Shown: piece by piece, positions 1-5,411 of the stretch
Layout of the letters: every line of letters starts with the position of its first letter
Numbering within the stretch: the first letter of the stretch is position 1
Assembly: GCA_934645125.1 (NCBI GenBank)
Contig: CAKUDT010000046.1
Coordinates: 1 to 8,476, forward strand
Direction of reading: 5' to 3'
DNA length: 8,476 nucleotides
Source: an uncultured Eggerthellaceae bacterium
GTDB taxonomy: Bacteria > Actinomycetota > Coriobacteriia > Coriobacteriales > Eggerthellaceae
Notes under the pieces: generated by a model
Databases searched by the model: none
What the model saw: only the letters and a program-made list of their open reading frames with translations
What the model was told of the DNA's origin: nothing
Program-made: the position numbers and the translations under genes

Positions 1-454
1 CGCTTTCACCCGTAAGCAAGCTCTCGTTCATGTCGCATTCGCCCGCAATAATTTCGCAGTCCGCGGGAACCTGCATACCGCGCCCCAGGCAAATCACGTC
101 ATCGCGAACCACCTGGTCAAGCTCAATTTTCTGGCGCACGCCATCACGGATAACGGAAGCATGCGCGCTTGCAACAATAGACAGCTTATCGGTAACCGCT
201 TTCGAGCGAAGCTCCTGAATGATGCCAATAAAAACGTTCACGACAATAACGATCATGAACAGCATATTCTTGTAAGAGCCGGTAAGAAAAACGATAACGG
301 CAAGAATCAGGTTCACCGCGTTGAACAGCGTGACCAGGTTATCAAAAAGAATCTCCCTGATCGAGCGCGTATGCACGTTCGCATCTACGTTCACATCGCC
401 CGAAGCAATGCGCTGTCGCACCTCTTCGCTGGTCAAACCCGTCATCTTTTCCAT
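1..454 (-). CDS. P-type cation-transporting ATPase, N-terminal part (cut by window edge)
   Basis: Only the first 151 residues are present; the gene continues past base 1. P-type ATPases are membrane ion pumps driven by ATP through a phospho-aspartate intermediate. Residues 6-30 resemble the soluble cation-ATPase N-terminus (GLTSEEVRQRI). Two hydrophobic segments follow at about 40-58 and 63-79, then the family-typical GIIQELRSK (77-85). The actuator domain begins at about 90 and reaches its dephosphorylation motif TGES (148-151) exactly at the edge. The catalytic DKTGT and the ion-binding helices lie outside, so the ion cannot be named; the N-terminal pattern resembles Ca2+-type and CtpE-like pumps rather than heavy-metal pumps, since no CxxC domain precedes it. 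ATG 454 is preceded by GAGG at a good distance; Met4 is an alternative start. It may share the cimA-yerC transcript across the 302-bp gap, but this is uncertain. Confidence 0.88.
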   Translation of the reverse strand, partial: MEKMTGLTSEEVRQRIASGDVNVDANVHTRSIREILFDNLVTLFNAVNLILAVIVFLTGSYKNMLFMIVIVVNVFIGIIQELRSKAVTDKLSIVASAHASVIRDGVRQKIELDQVVRDDVICLGRGMQVPADCEIIAGECDMNESLLTGES

Positions 455-756
455 TGAAACCTCGAAATCTCTTCTTCTCTACTTGCATGCGAAGCAGTCG
501 TACTTGAAACGGCTGGCGATCGTCCGTCGAAAGTGCCTGAAGCAGCCAACCCGCAAGTCCGTCCACGCGTCACAGCCGCCCGTCACTCCTGCGCCGTGTG
601 CGGGAAGTCACCCGCATGCCAGCCCAGACTGACGCACCGCCCAAAGCGTCTGCCGCTCCTCCGCCCGCTACTCCTGCGCCGCGTACGGGAAACCACCCGC
701 TCGTCGCACTGCGCCCACGGTTCTCTCCGCCCGCTGCGTAGCGCCGTCGCTGGCCG
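455..756. other. Gene-free GC-rich gap between yerC and the P-type ATPase gene
   Basis: This 302-bp stretch holds no credible gene. Open frames here are Arg/Pro/Ser-rich low-complexity translations without ribosome binding sites. It contains the direct repeats described separately and one small perfect hairpin at 599-616 (TGCGGG/CCCGCA, 6-nt loop) with no following T-run, so it is not a convincing intrinsic terminator. No clear -35/-10 pair for the ATPase gene was found. Confidence 0.6.
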
Positions 757-768
757 CTACTCCTGCGC
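576..768. repeat. Degenerate direct repeat, about 85-89 bp period, two long copies plus one partial
   Basis: Two 40-bp copies lie at 576-615 and 661-700 and match at 34 of 40 positions by eye; both contain ACTCCTGCGCCG and CGGGAA..CACCCGC. A third, shorter match (GCTACTCCTGCGC, 756-768) covers the end of yerC, including its TAG stop. On the coding strand the shared core reads GCGCAGGAGT. The array therefore starts at the yerC 3' end and extends downstream, as expected from tandem duplication of the gene tail followed by divergence. Function is unknown. Confidence 0.6.
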
Positions 769-1059
769 GCCGGACTCTTCCAGCGCCTCAAGCGCCGCCG
801 CATACCCGCCCGCGCCGTAGCTCAGGCACTTGGACACGCGCGCGATGGTAGTTGCCGACGCCCCCGTTGCCGCCTCGATAGCGGTATAAGAATTCTTCTT
901 CGCAAGCATACGCGCCACCTGCAAGCGCTGAGACGTGTCGCGAATCTCGCGAACGGTGAATAAATCCTGCAACAGCGCGTATATGGTATCAGGGTCGTCC
1001 AGGCGGGACAGAACCGTTAGCAACTCGTCAACCTCGTGCGTTCTCAAATTATCCACCAC
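757..1059 (-). CDS. yerC: YerC/YecD-type TrpR-like DNA-binding protein
   Basis: A 100-residue protein of the TrpR superfamily, known in Gram-positive bacteria as the YerC/YecD group. Its ligand and targets are poorly defined. Residues 9-40 form the helical dimerisation part (DELLTVLSRLDDPDTIYALLQDLFTVREI, shown here only in outline), and residues 42-78 carry the helix-turn-helix: SQRLQVARML, SYTAIEAATG and ATTIARVSKCL, typical of TrpR-like proteins. A short Ala/Glu tail (86-100) ends inside the downstream repeat array. GTG 1059 is chosen because AGAGGG (1065-1070) lies five bases upstream; GTG 1056 is also possible, whereas extension to 1113 would run into cimA. The start lies 13 bp after the cimA stop in the same direction, so co-transcription is likely and control of amino-acid genes is a reasonable but unproved guess. 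Confidence 0.87.
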   Translation of the reverse strand: MVDNLRTHEVDELLTVLSRLDDPDTIYALLQDLFTVREIRDTSQRLQVARMLAKKNSYTAIEAATGASATTIARVSKCLSYGAGGYAAALEALEESGAQE

Positions 1060-1072
1060 GTTCACCCTCTCG

Positions 1073-2683
1073 CTATTTTCCCAGCTTGAACAGGCCAAAC
1101 TCAATCGAATCAACCAGCGCGTTCCATGAAGCTTCTATGATGTTCTCCGAAACGCCAATGGTGCCCCACATGTGCTCGCCGTTTCTGGTGGTAATGGCAA
1201 CGCGTGTAATGGCATCGGTTCCCACGTTCTCGTCCAAAATGCGCACCTTGAAGTCCACCAATTCCATGCTGGCAACTTCGGGATACACCTCGGAAATAGC
1301 CAAACGCAGCGCGTTGTCCAGCGCGCCAACAGGGCCGGCACCTTCGCCTGTAGCAACTACGCGCTTACCGCCCACGTGAATCTTGATGGTGGCTTCGGAC
1401 ATAGCGTCTTTCGCGAAGGCACCCGTGTCTTCGTAATCGTCCACAATCACGCGGAAGCTCTCCAGCGTGAAATGCGGCTTGACCTGGCCTAAATGACCCC
1501 AGATGAGCATGGCTAAGGAGCCATCGGCTGCCTCGTACGAATAGCCCTTGTTCTCGCGCTGCTTGATGTCCTCCAAAATGCCAGCAACGCGCTTGGGGTA
1601 CTGCTCCAAGTCAATGCCAATAGCACGCGCCCGCGCAACAAGCGATGCCTTGCCCGCCAGCTCGCTTACCACCATATGGGACTTATTGCCCACTGCATCA
1701 GGGGAAACGTGCTCGTACGCCTGAGGAAAACGCGCGATGGCGCTCGCATGGAGCCCACCTTTGTGCGCGAACGCCGCCGAACCCACATACGGATGATGCG
1801 CCCAAACCGACTGGTTGCACGAATCAGCCACAAACGCCGCAACCTCGGAAAGCTCGCGCAGCTTATCGGGCCCCACGCAGGAAAAACCCATCTTCAGTTC
1901 CAGGTCGGCAATAATGGTGAGCAAGTCGGCATTGCCCACGCGTTCGCCAATGCCGTTGATGGTTCCCTGCACATGACGCGCGCCGGCACGCACTGCCGAA
2001 AGGGAATTTGCCACCGCGCATCCCGTGTCGTTATGCGTATGAACACCAATGTTCACCTGCGGAAACGCAGCAACAACCGCAGCGGTGATCTCTTCGACCT
2101 CGAACGGAAGCACGCCGCCGTTTGTCTCGCACAGCGAAACCATGCGCGCGCCCGCGGAAACAGCCGCCCCCACGCACGCCAGCGCGTATTCCGCATTCGC
2201 CTTGTACCCGTCGTAGAAATGCTCGGCATCCAGCACAACTTCTCTGCCCTGCGCCACCAAGAACGCAACGGAATCGGAAATCATGCGCAAATTTTCTTCG
2301 AGTGTGGTCTCCAGCACGCGCGTGACCTGCAGGTCCCACGTTTTTGCAACAACGGCAATAACGGGCGCCCCGCATGCCACTAAATCGGCAAGACCTTTGT
2401 CCTGATCTGCGGAAATGTCCTTATGACACACAGAACCGAACGCCGTCAAACGAGCATTTTTCAGCTTGAGTTTGCCCACGCGCTGAAAAAACTCGATGTC
2501 CTTTGGATTCGAGGCAGGAAAACCGCCCTCGATATAATCAATACCGAACGCATCAAGGCGCTGCACAATGCGCAGCTTATCCTCAACGGAAAGGGCAATC
2601 CCTTCGCCCTGCTCGCCATCGCGCAACGTGCAGTCGTATGTGTAGATTTTCGTTTTCTGAAGTGTCTCTTTGCTTGCCGTCAT
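1073..2683 (-). CDS. cimA: (R)-citramalate synthase
   Basis: A 536-residue enzyme condensing pyruvate and acetyl-CoA to (R)-citramalate, the entry step of threonine-independent isoleucine synthesis in the cytoplasm. The N-terminal TIM barrel of the DRE-TIM/LeuA family shows DCTLRDGEQ (17-25), the substrate/metal loop, FPASNP (55-60), DAEHFYDGYK (152-161) and the metal-binding HTHND (215-219). DAEHFYDGYK and the overall length fit the long citramalate synthases rather than LeuA or homocitrate synthase. The C-terminal part from about 400 matches the LeuA regulatory dimer domain (ELVDFKVRILDE, TDAITRVAI), which in relatives binds the feedback inhibitor, here probably isoleucine. ATG 2683 is preferred because AGG (2694-2696) is ten bases upstream; GTG 2689 in frame has only four bases of spacing. 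yerC follows after 13 bp. No leuCDB-type genes are in the window. Confidence 0.93.
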   Translation of the reverse strand: MTASKETLQKTKIYTYDCTLRDGEQGEGIALSVEDKLRIVQRLDAFGIDYIEGGFPASNPKDIEFFQRVGKLKLKNARLTAFGSVCHKDISADQDKGLADLVACGAPVIAVVAKTWDLQVTRVLETTLEENLRMISDSVAFLVAQGREVVLDAEHFYDGYKANAEYALACVGAAVSAGARMVSLCETNGGVLPFEVEEITAAVVAAFPQVNIGVHTHNDTGCAVANSLSAVRAGARHVQGTINGIGERVGNADLLTIIADLELKMGFSCVGPDKLRELSEVAAFVADSCNQSVWAHHPYVGSAAFAHKGGLHASAIARFPQAYEHVSPDAVGNKSHMVVSELAGKASLVARARAIGIDLEQYPKRVAGILEDIKQRENKGYSYEAADGSLAMLIWGHLGQVKPHFTLESFRVIVDDYEDTGAFAKDAMSEATIKIHVGGKRVVATGEGAGPVGALDNALRLAISEVYPEVASMELVDFKVRILDENVGTDAITRVAITTRNGEHMWGTIGVSENIIEASWNALVDSIEFGLFKLGK

Positions 2684-2787
2684 AGCCACTCTACCTGGGA
2701 ATTCTTTCGTTTCTTTGCTGATGTTCGCGCTAAGAGCCCTTCATTATGCCCATCTGAACGCACTCGTTTGACCTGGAAGGGCACCAT
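2680..2787 (-). CDS. Possible 35-codon leader ORF overlapping the cimA start
   Basis: An ATG at 2787 opens a 35-codon frame that runs through the whole cimA leader and stops at TGA 2680-2682, forming an ATGA overlap with the cimA ATG at 2683. The peptide begins MVPFQVKRVRSDG and ends SQVEWL, with a basic KKRK stretch. It holds two adjacent Leu codons (CTC TTA) and a final Leu (CTA), but no run of Ile, Val or Leu codons as in classical attenuator peptides. No strong ribosome binding site precedes it. The overlap is what makes it worth recording; it could be chance. Confidence 0.22.
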   Translation of the reverse strand: MVPFQVKRVRSDGHNEGLLARTSAKKRKNSQVEWL

Positions 2788-2806
2788 GCGGACGCACCCG
2801 CGAACA
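2722..2806 (-). promoter_or_regulatory. Structured 5' leader of cimA (two nested stems)
   Basis: Within the predicted untranslated leader, TGTTCGCG (2799-2806) pairs perfectly with CGCGAACA (2722-2729). Nested inside, GCCCTTC (2776-2782) pairs perfectly with GAAGGGC (2736-2742) around a 33-nt loop. A small hairpin, GTGC-GTCC-GCAT, fits in the 16 nt between the two 5' arms. The 38 nt after the outer stem are purine-rich and carry the ribosome binding site. No T-box consensus (GGTGG..CCGCG) and no terminator T-run is visible, so translational control or RNA stability seems likelier than classical attenuation. This is inferred from pairing alone. Confidence 0.4.
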
Positions 2807-2817
2807 CAAGAGCGTCT

Positions 2818-2845
2818 ATTATACTCCATCACGCGATAGTGCCAC
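2818..2845 (-). promoter_or_regulatory. Sigma-70-type promoter for cimA
   Basis: On the minus strand a perfect TATAAT (2818-2823) is preceded, with a 16-bp spacer, by GTGGCA (2840-2845), which matches TTGACA at four of six positions. A perfect TTGACA also lies at 2850-2855, but its 26-bp spacing is too long. Transcription would start near 2811, giving a leader of about 130 nt. Confidence 0.55.
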
Positions 2846-3021
2846 GGTTTGTCAAAAACCTGCTCGGTAAAAGAACAGAGTCTTCAAAATCCTTCTTTTT
2901 TGCTCGGGCATCGGAACGCAAAGCGCCGCGCGGCACGATACAAAGCAAGTGCGGAGTACAATGAACGCAACAGCGCTGATCGAAGCAGCGCAGCTCAAAG
3001 AACAAGGAGGCGAAGAGACCC

Positions 3022-3879
3022 ATGGCGGAATCGAATTACGAGAAGACGAAGCGTGCCTGCGCGCAAGCGTTCTGCGAAACCGATCACAGCGCGCTTATTG
3101 AGCGATTTGGGCTTGAACAAGATGCCGATTATCTGTATGTACGGTTCTTTGAGCAGCCGTTTCGCCTGAACAAGCGCACGGGCATCATCGAACGCCGCGA
3201 AGAATGCGAAGCCCCGGGCGCTGCCACAACCCCGGGCGTCTCCGTTTGCGCTCCCGCGGCCCCAGGCGCCCCTGCGACCCCGGGCGCCCCTGCGGCTGGC
3301 ACGACCGCCGAAACCAGCGCCGCAAACCCAAGCGCCCCCAGCTCTCCCGCCAGCACCGCAGCCCCAGGTGTCTCCACGGAAACCACCTGGTCAGAAGCGC
3401 AATTCAACGAAGCCATGACCATCTACGACCTGCTGGGATACGCTCAGCCTTCATGCCACGCCAGCGGAACCATGGTCAACATGAAAAGCTTGCATACGAA
3501 AATAGCAGCAACAGCACCGCGACCGAGCAGCATTTACGCAGCCCAAGAAGCACGCTTGGCCGCTTTCGAAGCGCAGCAGAGCGGCATCTTGGCACAAGCC
3601 GCACAAGCAATCGGTGGTGCTCCGCTCAACAAAGCCGATGCATCAGCCCAGTTCACTGTCATAAACGACTTAGCCATGCAAATTCAGCTCTGGCTTCCCG
3701 ATGAAGACTTCCCCGCCTCGCTTCAATTCTTCTGGGACGAAAACGTGCTGCAATACATGCATTACGAGACGGTTTGGTATGCAAACGGGTTCATCCTGGA
3801 AGAACTCGAGGCGCAATGCCTAAAACTTCTAGGAACAGAGGAAGAAGCCTTATCGCAAATTCTTCCTGCAAAACGCTAA
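3022..3879 (+). CDS. DUF3786-like protein with a Pro/Ala/Gly-rich inserted linker
   Basis: A 285-residue protein without signal peptide or membrane segment. The N-terminal 60 residues (NYEKTKRACAQAF.., YLYVRFFEQPFRLNK) and the C-terminal part (about 122-275) resemble the two ends of DUF3786 proteins, notably MQIQLWLPDEDFPASLQFFWDEN and YMHYETVWYANGFILEEL, which match the family's closing acidic/aromatic segment. Residues 63-119 are a low-complexity linker of APGA/TPGA/PGVS repeats that seems inserted between the halves; family members are usually around 200 residues, so this accounts for the extra length. Function is unknown; DUF3786 is common in anaerobes. AAGGAGG (3004-3010) sits 11 bases before ATG 3022. 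A possible -10 (TACAAT, 2957-2962) has no clear -35. The 3' end overlaps the convergent phosphatase gene by 30 bp. Confidence 0.8.
   Translation: MAESNYEKTKRACAQAFCETDHSALIERFGLEQDADYLYVRFFEQPFRLNKRTGIIERREECEAPGAATTPGVSVCAPAAPGAPATPGAPAAGTTAETSAANPSAPSSPASTAAPGVSTETTWSEAQFNEAMTIYDLLGYAQPSCHASGTMVNMKSLHTKIAATAPRPSSIYAAQEARLAAFEAQQSGILAQAAQAIGGAPLNKADASAQFTVINDLAMQIQLWLPDEDFPASLQFFWDENVLQYMHYETVWYANGFILEELEAQCLKLLGTEEEALSQILPAKR
3260..3295 (+). repeat. In-frame 18-bp tandem repeat in the DUF3786 linker
   Basis: Two adjacent 18-bp units (3260-3277 and 3278-3295) differ at two positions and encode APGAPA-type units. Related CCCCGGGCG blocks occur just upstream around 3213 and 3231. In-frame unit gain or loss would change linker length without breaking the frame. 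Confidence 0.7.
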
Positions 3880-4317
3880 AAGCCCTGCACAACCTGCATA
3901 AACATCATTGAACGTTGTTTCGAAATCGCCCGTATACCAAGGGTCGGCAACGTCATCGGTTGATCCCGCAAACTCCATAAGCTTGTACATCTTACCCTGC
4001 GCGGTGGCGCCCAACGCGTTTCTCATGTTGCGGATATTTGCGGAATCCATGCCGATAATCAGGTCAAACGCCTCCGCATCGCTGCGATTGATGCGACGCG
4101 CACGATGCTCGCCGCACGCAATACCGTTTTCCGCCAACACGCGGCGCGTGCCACGGTGCGGTGTGTTTCCTATTTCTTCCGTGCTGGTCGCGGCGGAGTC
4201 AATTGCAAATTCGCCAGATAGCCCAGCCTCCTTGACCAAGTGCTTCATAACATATTCCGCCATAGGACTGCGGCAAATATTGCCATGGCACACAAACAGG
4301 ATTCTAATTTTCTTCAC
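3850..4317 (-). CDS. Low-molecular-weight protein tyrosine phosphatase
   Basis: A 155-residue cytoplasmic phosphatase of the arsenate-reductase-like LMW-PTP fold, which removes phosphate from phosphotyrosine via a cysteinyl-phosphate. The P-loop signature is complete near the N-terminus: VCHGNICRS, with nucleophile Cys10 and phosphate-binding Arg16. The general-acid loop DPWY (125-128) is also present, so it should be active. The length is typical. GTG 4317 is chosen because it puts the P-loop eight residues from the start as in relatives; upstream in-frame ATGs would create a 25-residue extension lying wholly in hxlR. The start overlaps the hxlR stop by 14 bp, indicating one transcript and translational coupling. 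Substrates are unknown; no tyrosine kinase or capsule gene is nearby. Its stop overlaps the convergent DUF3786-like gene. Confidence 0.92.
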   Translation of the reverse strand: MKKIRILFVCHGNICRSPMAEYVMKHLVKEAGLSGEFAIDSAATSTEEIGNTPHRGTRRVLAENGIACGEHRARRINRSDAEAFDLIIGMDSANIRNMRNALGATAQGKMYKLMEFAGSTDDVADPWYTGDFETTFNDVYAGCAGLLAFCRKNLR

Positions 4318-4669
4318 CCCTGTCCAATGAAGTTTCTCGAGTCCTCTCGATAGCCACTTTATAGTAATTACCGAAATCAGCCAGCGCATCAATGATTGGC
4401 AACATCGCTTTCCCCAGGTCTGTCAGGCCGTACTCCACTTTCGGTGGCATTTCGTGATAATCGCACCGATACGCCAACCCATCATCAATCATCTGCCGTA
4501 AGCTATCAGTTAGCACCTTTTGAGATATTCCCTCCAAATTCCGCTGAAGCTCATTAAAACGCCATGGCCTTAGCTTCAGATTTCTCAAAATCAGAAGCTT
4601 CCACTTCCCACCAATCAAGGCAACCGATGTAGCTACTGGGCATTCAGGTAATTCATCTTTCGTTTTCAT
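4304..4669 (-). CDS. HxlR-family winged-helix transcriptional regulator
   Basis: A 121-residue MarR/HxlR-type winged-helix regulator. The family signature CPVATSVALIGGKWKLLIL begins at Cys10, followed by RFNELQRNLEGISQKVLTDSLRQM (recognition helix region, about 37-60) and the wing VEYGLTDLGKAMLP (78-91). In relatives such as YodB, the Cys before the GGKW motif senses thiol stress, so Cys10 could make this regulator redox- or electrophile-responsive; that is inference. ATG 4669 has GAGG about seven bases upstream. It is divergent from the cupin gene with a 180-bp shared control region, the usual place for autoregulation and control of a neighbour, and it is followed in overlap by the tyrosine phosphatase. 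Confidence 0.93.
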   Translation of the reverse strand: MKTKDELPECPVATSVALIGGKWKLLILRNLKLRPWRFNELQRNLEGISQKVLTDSLRQMIDDGLAYRCDYHEMPPKVEYGLTDLGKAMLPIIDALADFGNYYKVAIERTRETSLDRGEEN

Positions 4670-4740
4670 GTTTAACCTCTATCGCCCATTTCTTCCTTTA
4701 TTCGCATCGCCATTTATTGCTGCAAGATTAACGCATTCGA

Positions 4741-4799
4741 AACTGAATGTACAGTTACAAAAAGATGCGTACTCGTTTTTGAATGCACTCGTCTATAAA
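4741..4799. promoter_or_regulatory. Divergent hxlR/cupin control region with repeated boxes
   Basis: Before the cupin gene, TATAAA (4794-4799) is a likely -10. Two direct copies of a box, ATGCGTACTCGT (4765-4776) and ATGCACTCGT (4783-4792), sit 16 bp apart in their ACTCGT parts; the second abuts the -10 and the first lies where -35 would be, where no good -35 hexamer is seen. Farther up is a short dyad, AACTG-N6-CAGTT (4741-4756). These are candidate HxlR operators by position only; they do not match a published HxlR consensus that I can name. Confidence 0.35.
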
Positions 4800-4849
4800 A
4801 TGCAATCTTGTAAGGTTAAAGAACAAAACCCAAGATGGAGGTTGCAATC

Positions 4850-5203
4850 ATGGCAAACTACACAAAAACAAACATCGGCAATGAAGGGCGCGTCGAGCTT
4901 CATGATAAACTTTCGCTGACCGGCGCAGAGATCAGCATAAATAAGCTTCCAGCAGGTGCAGGGGTCCCCTTCGTTCACTCCCACAAGAACAACGAAGAAA
5001 TTTATGGCATTCTTTCTGGAAAAGGAACAGCCGTGGTAGATGGCGAAGAAATTGCGCTTGCAGCAGGCGATTGGCTGAAGATCGCTCCCGCAGCTAAGCG
5101 ACAGTTTTCCGCAGCAGCCGATGAAGGCCTTTGCTATGCATGCATCCAGGTGAAGGAAGGATCGCTGGAGGGATTCACTGCAGATGATGCAGTAATGTGT
5201 TAA
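4850..5203 (+). CDS. Small single-domain cupin protein
   Basis: A 117-residue single cupin barrel, probably cytoplasmic. Cupin motif 1 is clear: GVPFVHSHKNNEEIYGILSG with metal ligands His43, His45 and a Glu at 49 or 50. Motif 2 (GDWLKIAPAAKRQFSA, 73-88) has Gln85 where the usual fourth ligand His stands, so metal binding is either three-ligand or altered. This group of small cupins is often found beside HxlR regulators; the reaction is unknown, and a role in a stress or detoxification response under the divergent HxlR is a guess. ATG 4850 is chosen over the in-frame ATG 4835 because GGAGG (4837-4841) lies eight bases before it and overlaps the upstream codons. A strong terminator follows 33 bp after the stop. 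Confidence 0.87.
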   Translation: MANYTKTNIGNEGRVELHDKLSLTGAEISINKLPAGAGVPFVHSHKNNEEIYGILSGKGTAVVDGEEIALAAGDWLKIAPAAKRQFSAAADEGLCYACIQVKEGSLEGFTADDAVMC

Positions 5204-5236
5204 ACCGCAAACGCAAAAATACGAAACCCGAATCAA

Positions 5237-5269
5237 AAAACGTCCCAGCCATACCGGTTGGGACGTTTT
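5237..5269. terminator. Bidirectional intrinsic terminator after the cupin gene
   Basis: A 14-bp stem with one G-T pair (5237-5250 with 5256-5269) encloses the 5-nt loop ATACC. The GC-rich inner part is flanked by A-run and T-run arms (AAAACGTCCC / GGGACGTTTT), so it can end transcription in both directions: the cupin transcript from the left and the TetR transcript from the right. Confidence 0.9.
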
Positions 5270-5411
5270 CACGTTTATCCTTCACACGTTAGCGCACCCT
5301 TACGCCGCCGCGCAACTGCACTCCGAGCACCCTCCGCGCATTGCGCACCAACATTCCGAGCATTCTCCGAGTGCTACGCCACTCTACGCGCAGCAACGCG
5401 GCACCTTGGAA

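Noticed and set aside
599..616. Intrinsic terminator after yerC
   Set aside because: The hairpin is perfect but only 6 bp and no T-run follows in either direction.
576..768. CRISPR array
   Set aside because: There are only two long copies plus a partial one, the spacing is about 45 bp, the copies are diverged, and one overlaps a coding end.
533..820. Open frames on both strands in the gap after yerC
   Set aside because: They are Arg/Pro/Ser-rich translations of a GC-rich repeat, without start signals or family features.
1057..1113. Longer yerC start at 1113
   Set aside because: It would overlap the end of cimA and adds residues lacking in the family, while AGAGGG supports GTG 1059.
1676..2383. 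235-codon plus-strand open frame
   Set aside because: It lies entirely antisense to cimA, which has clear catalytic motifs; the translation is Arg/His-rich with no family resemblance.
2684..2811. T-box riboswitch or terminator attenuator before cimA
   Set aside because: No T-box antiterminator consensus and no hairpin followed by a T-run could be found.
2961..3101. 46-codon plus-strand frame overlapping the DUF3786-like gene start
   Set aside because: It has GGAG only four bases upstream and runs out of frame into the well-supported gene; its ATG overlaps a likely -10 box.
4318..4392. Longer phosphatase start at 4392
   Set aside because: The added 25 residues come from inside hxlR and would push the P-loop away from its normal N-terminal position.
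5270..5411. Imperfect repeats (TCCGAGCA..CTCCG) and palindrome GCGCATTGCGC downstream of the distal TetR gene
   Set aside because: They are short and degenerate, with no gene or recognisable element; nothing further can be supported.
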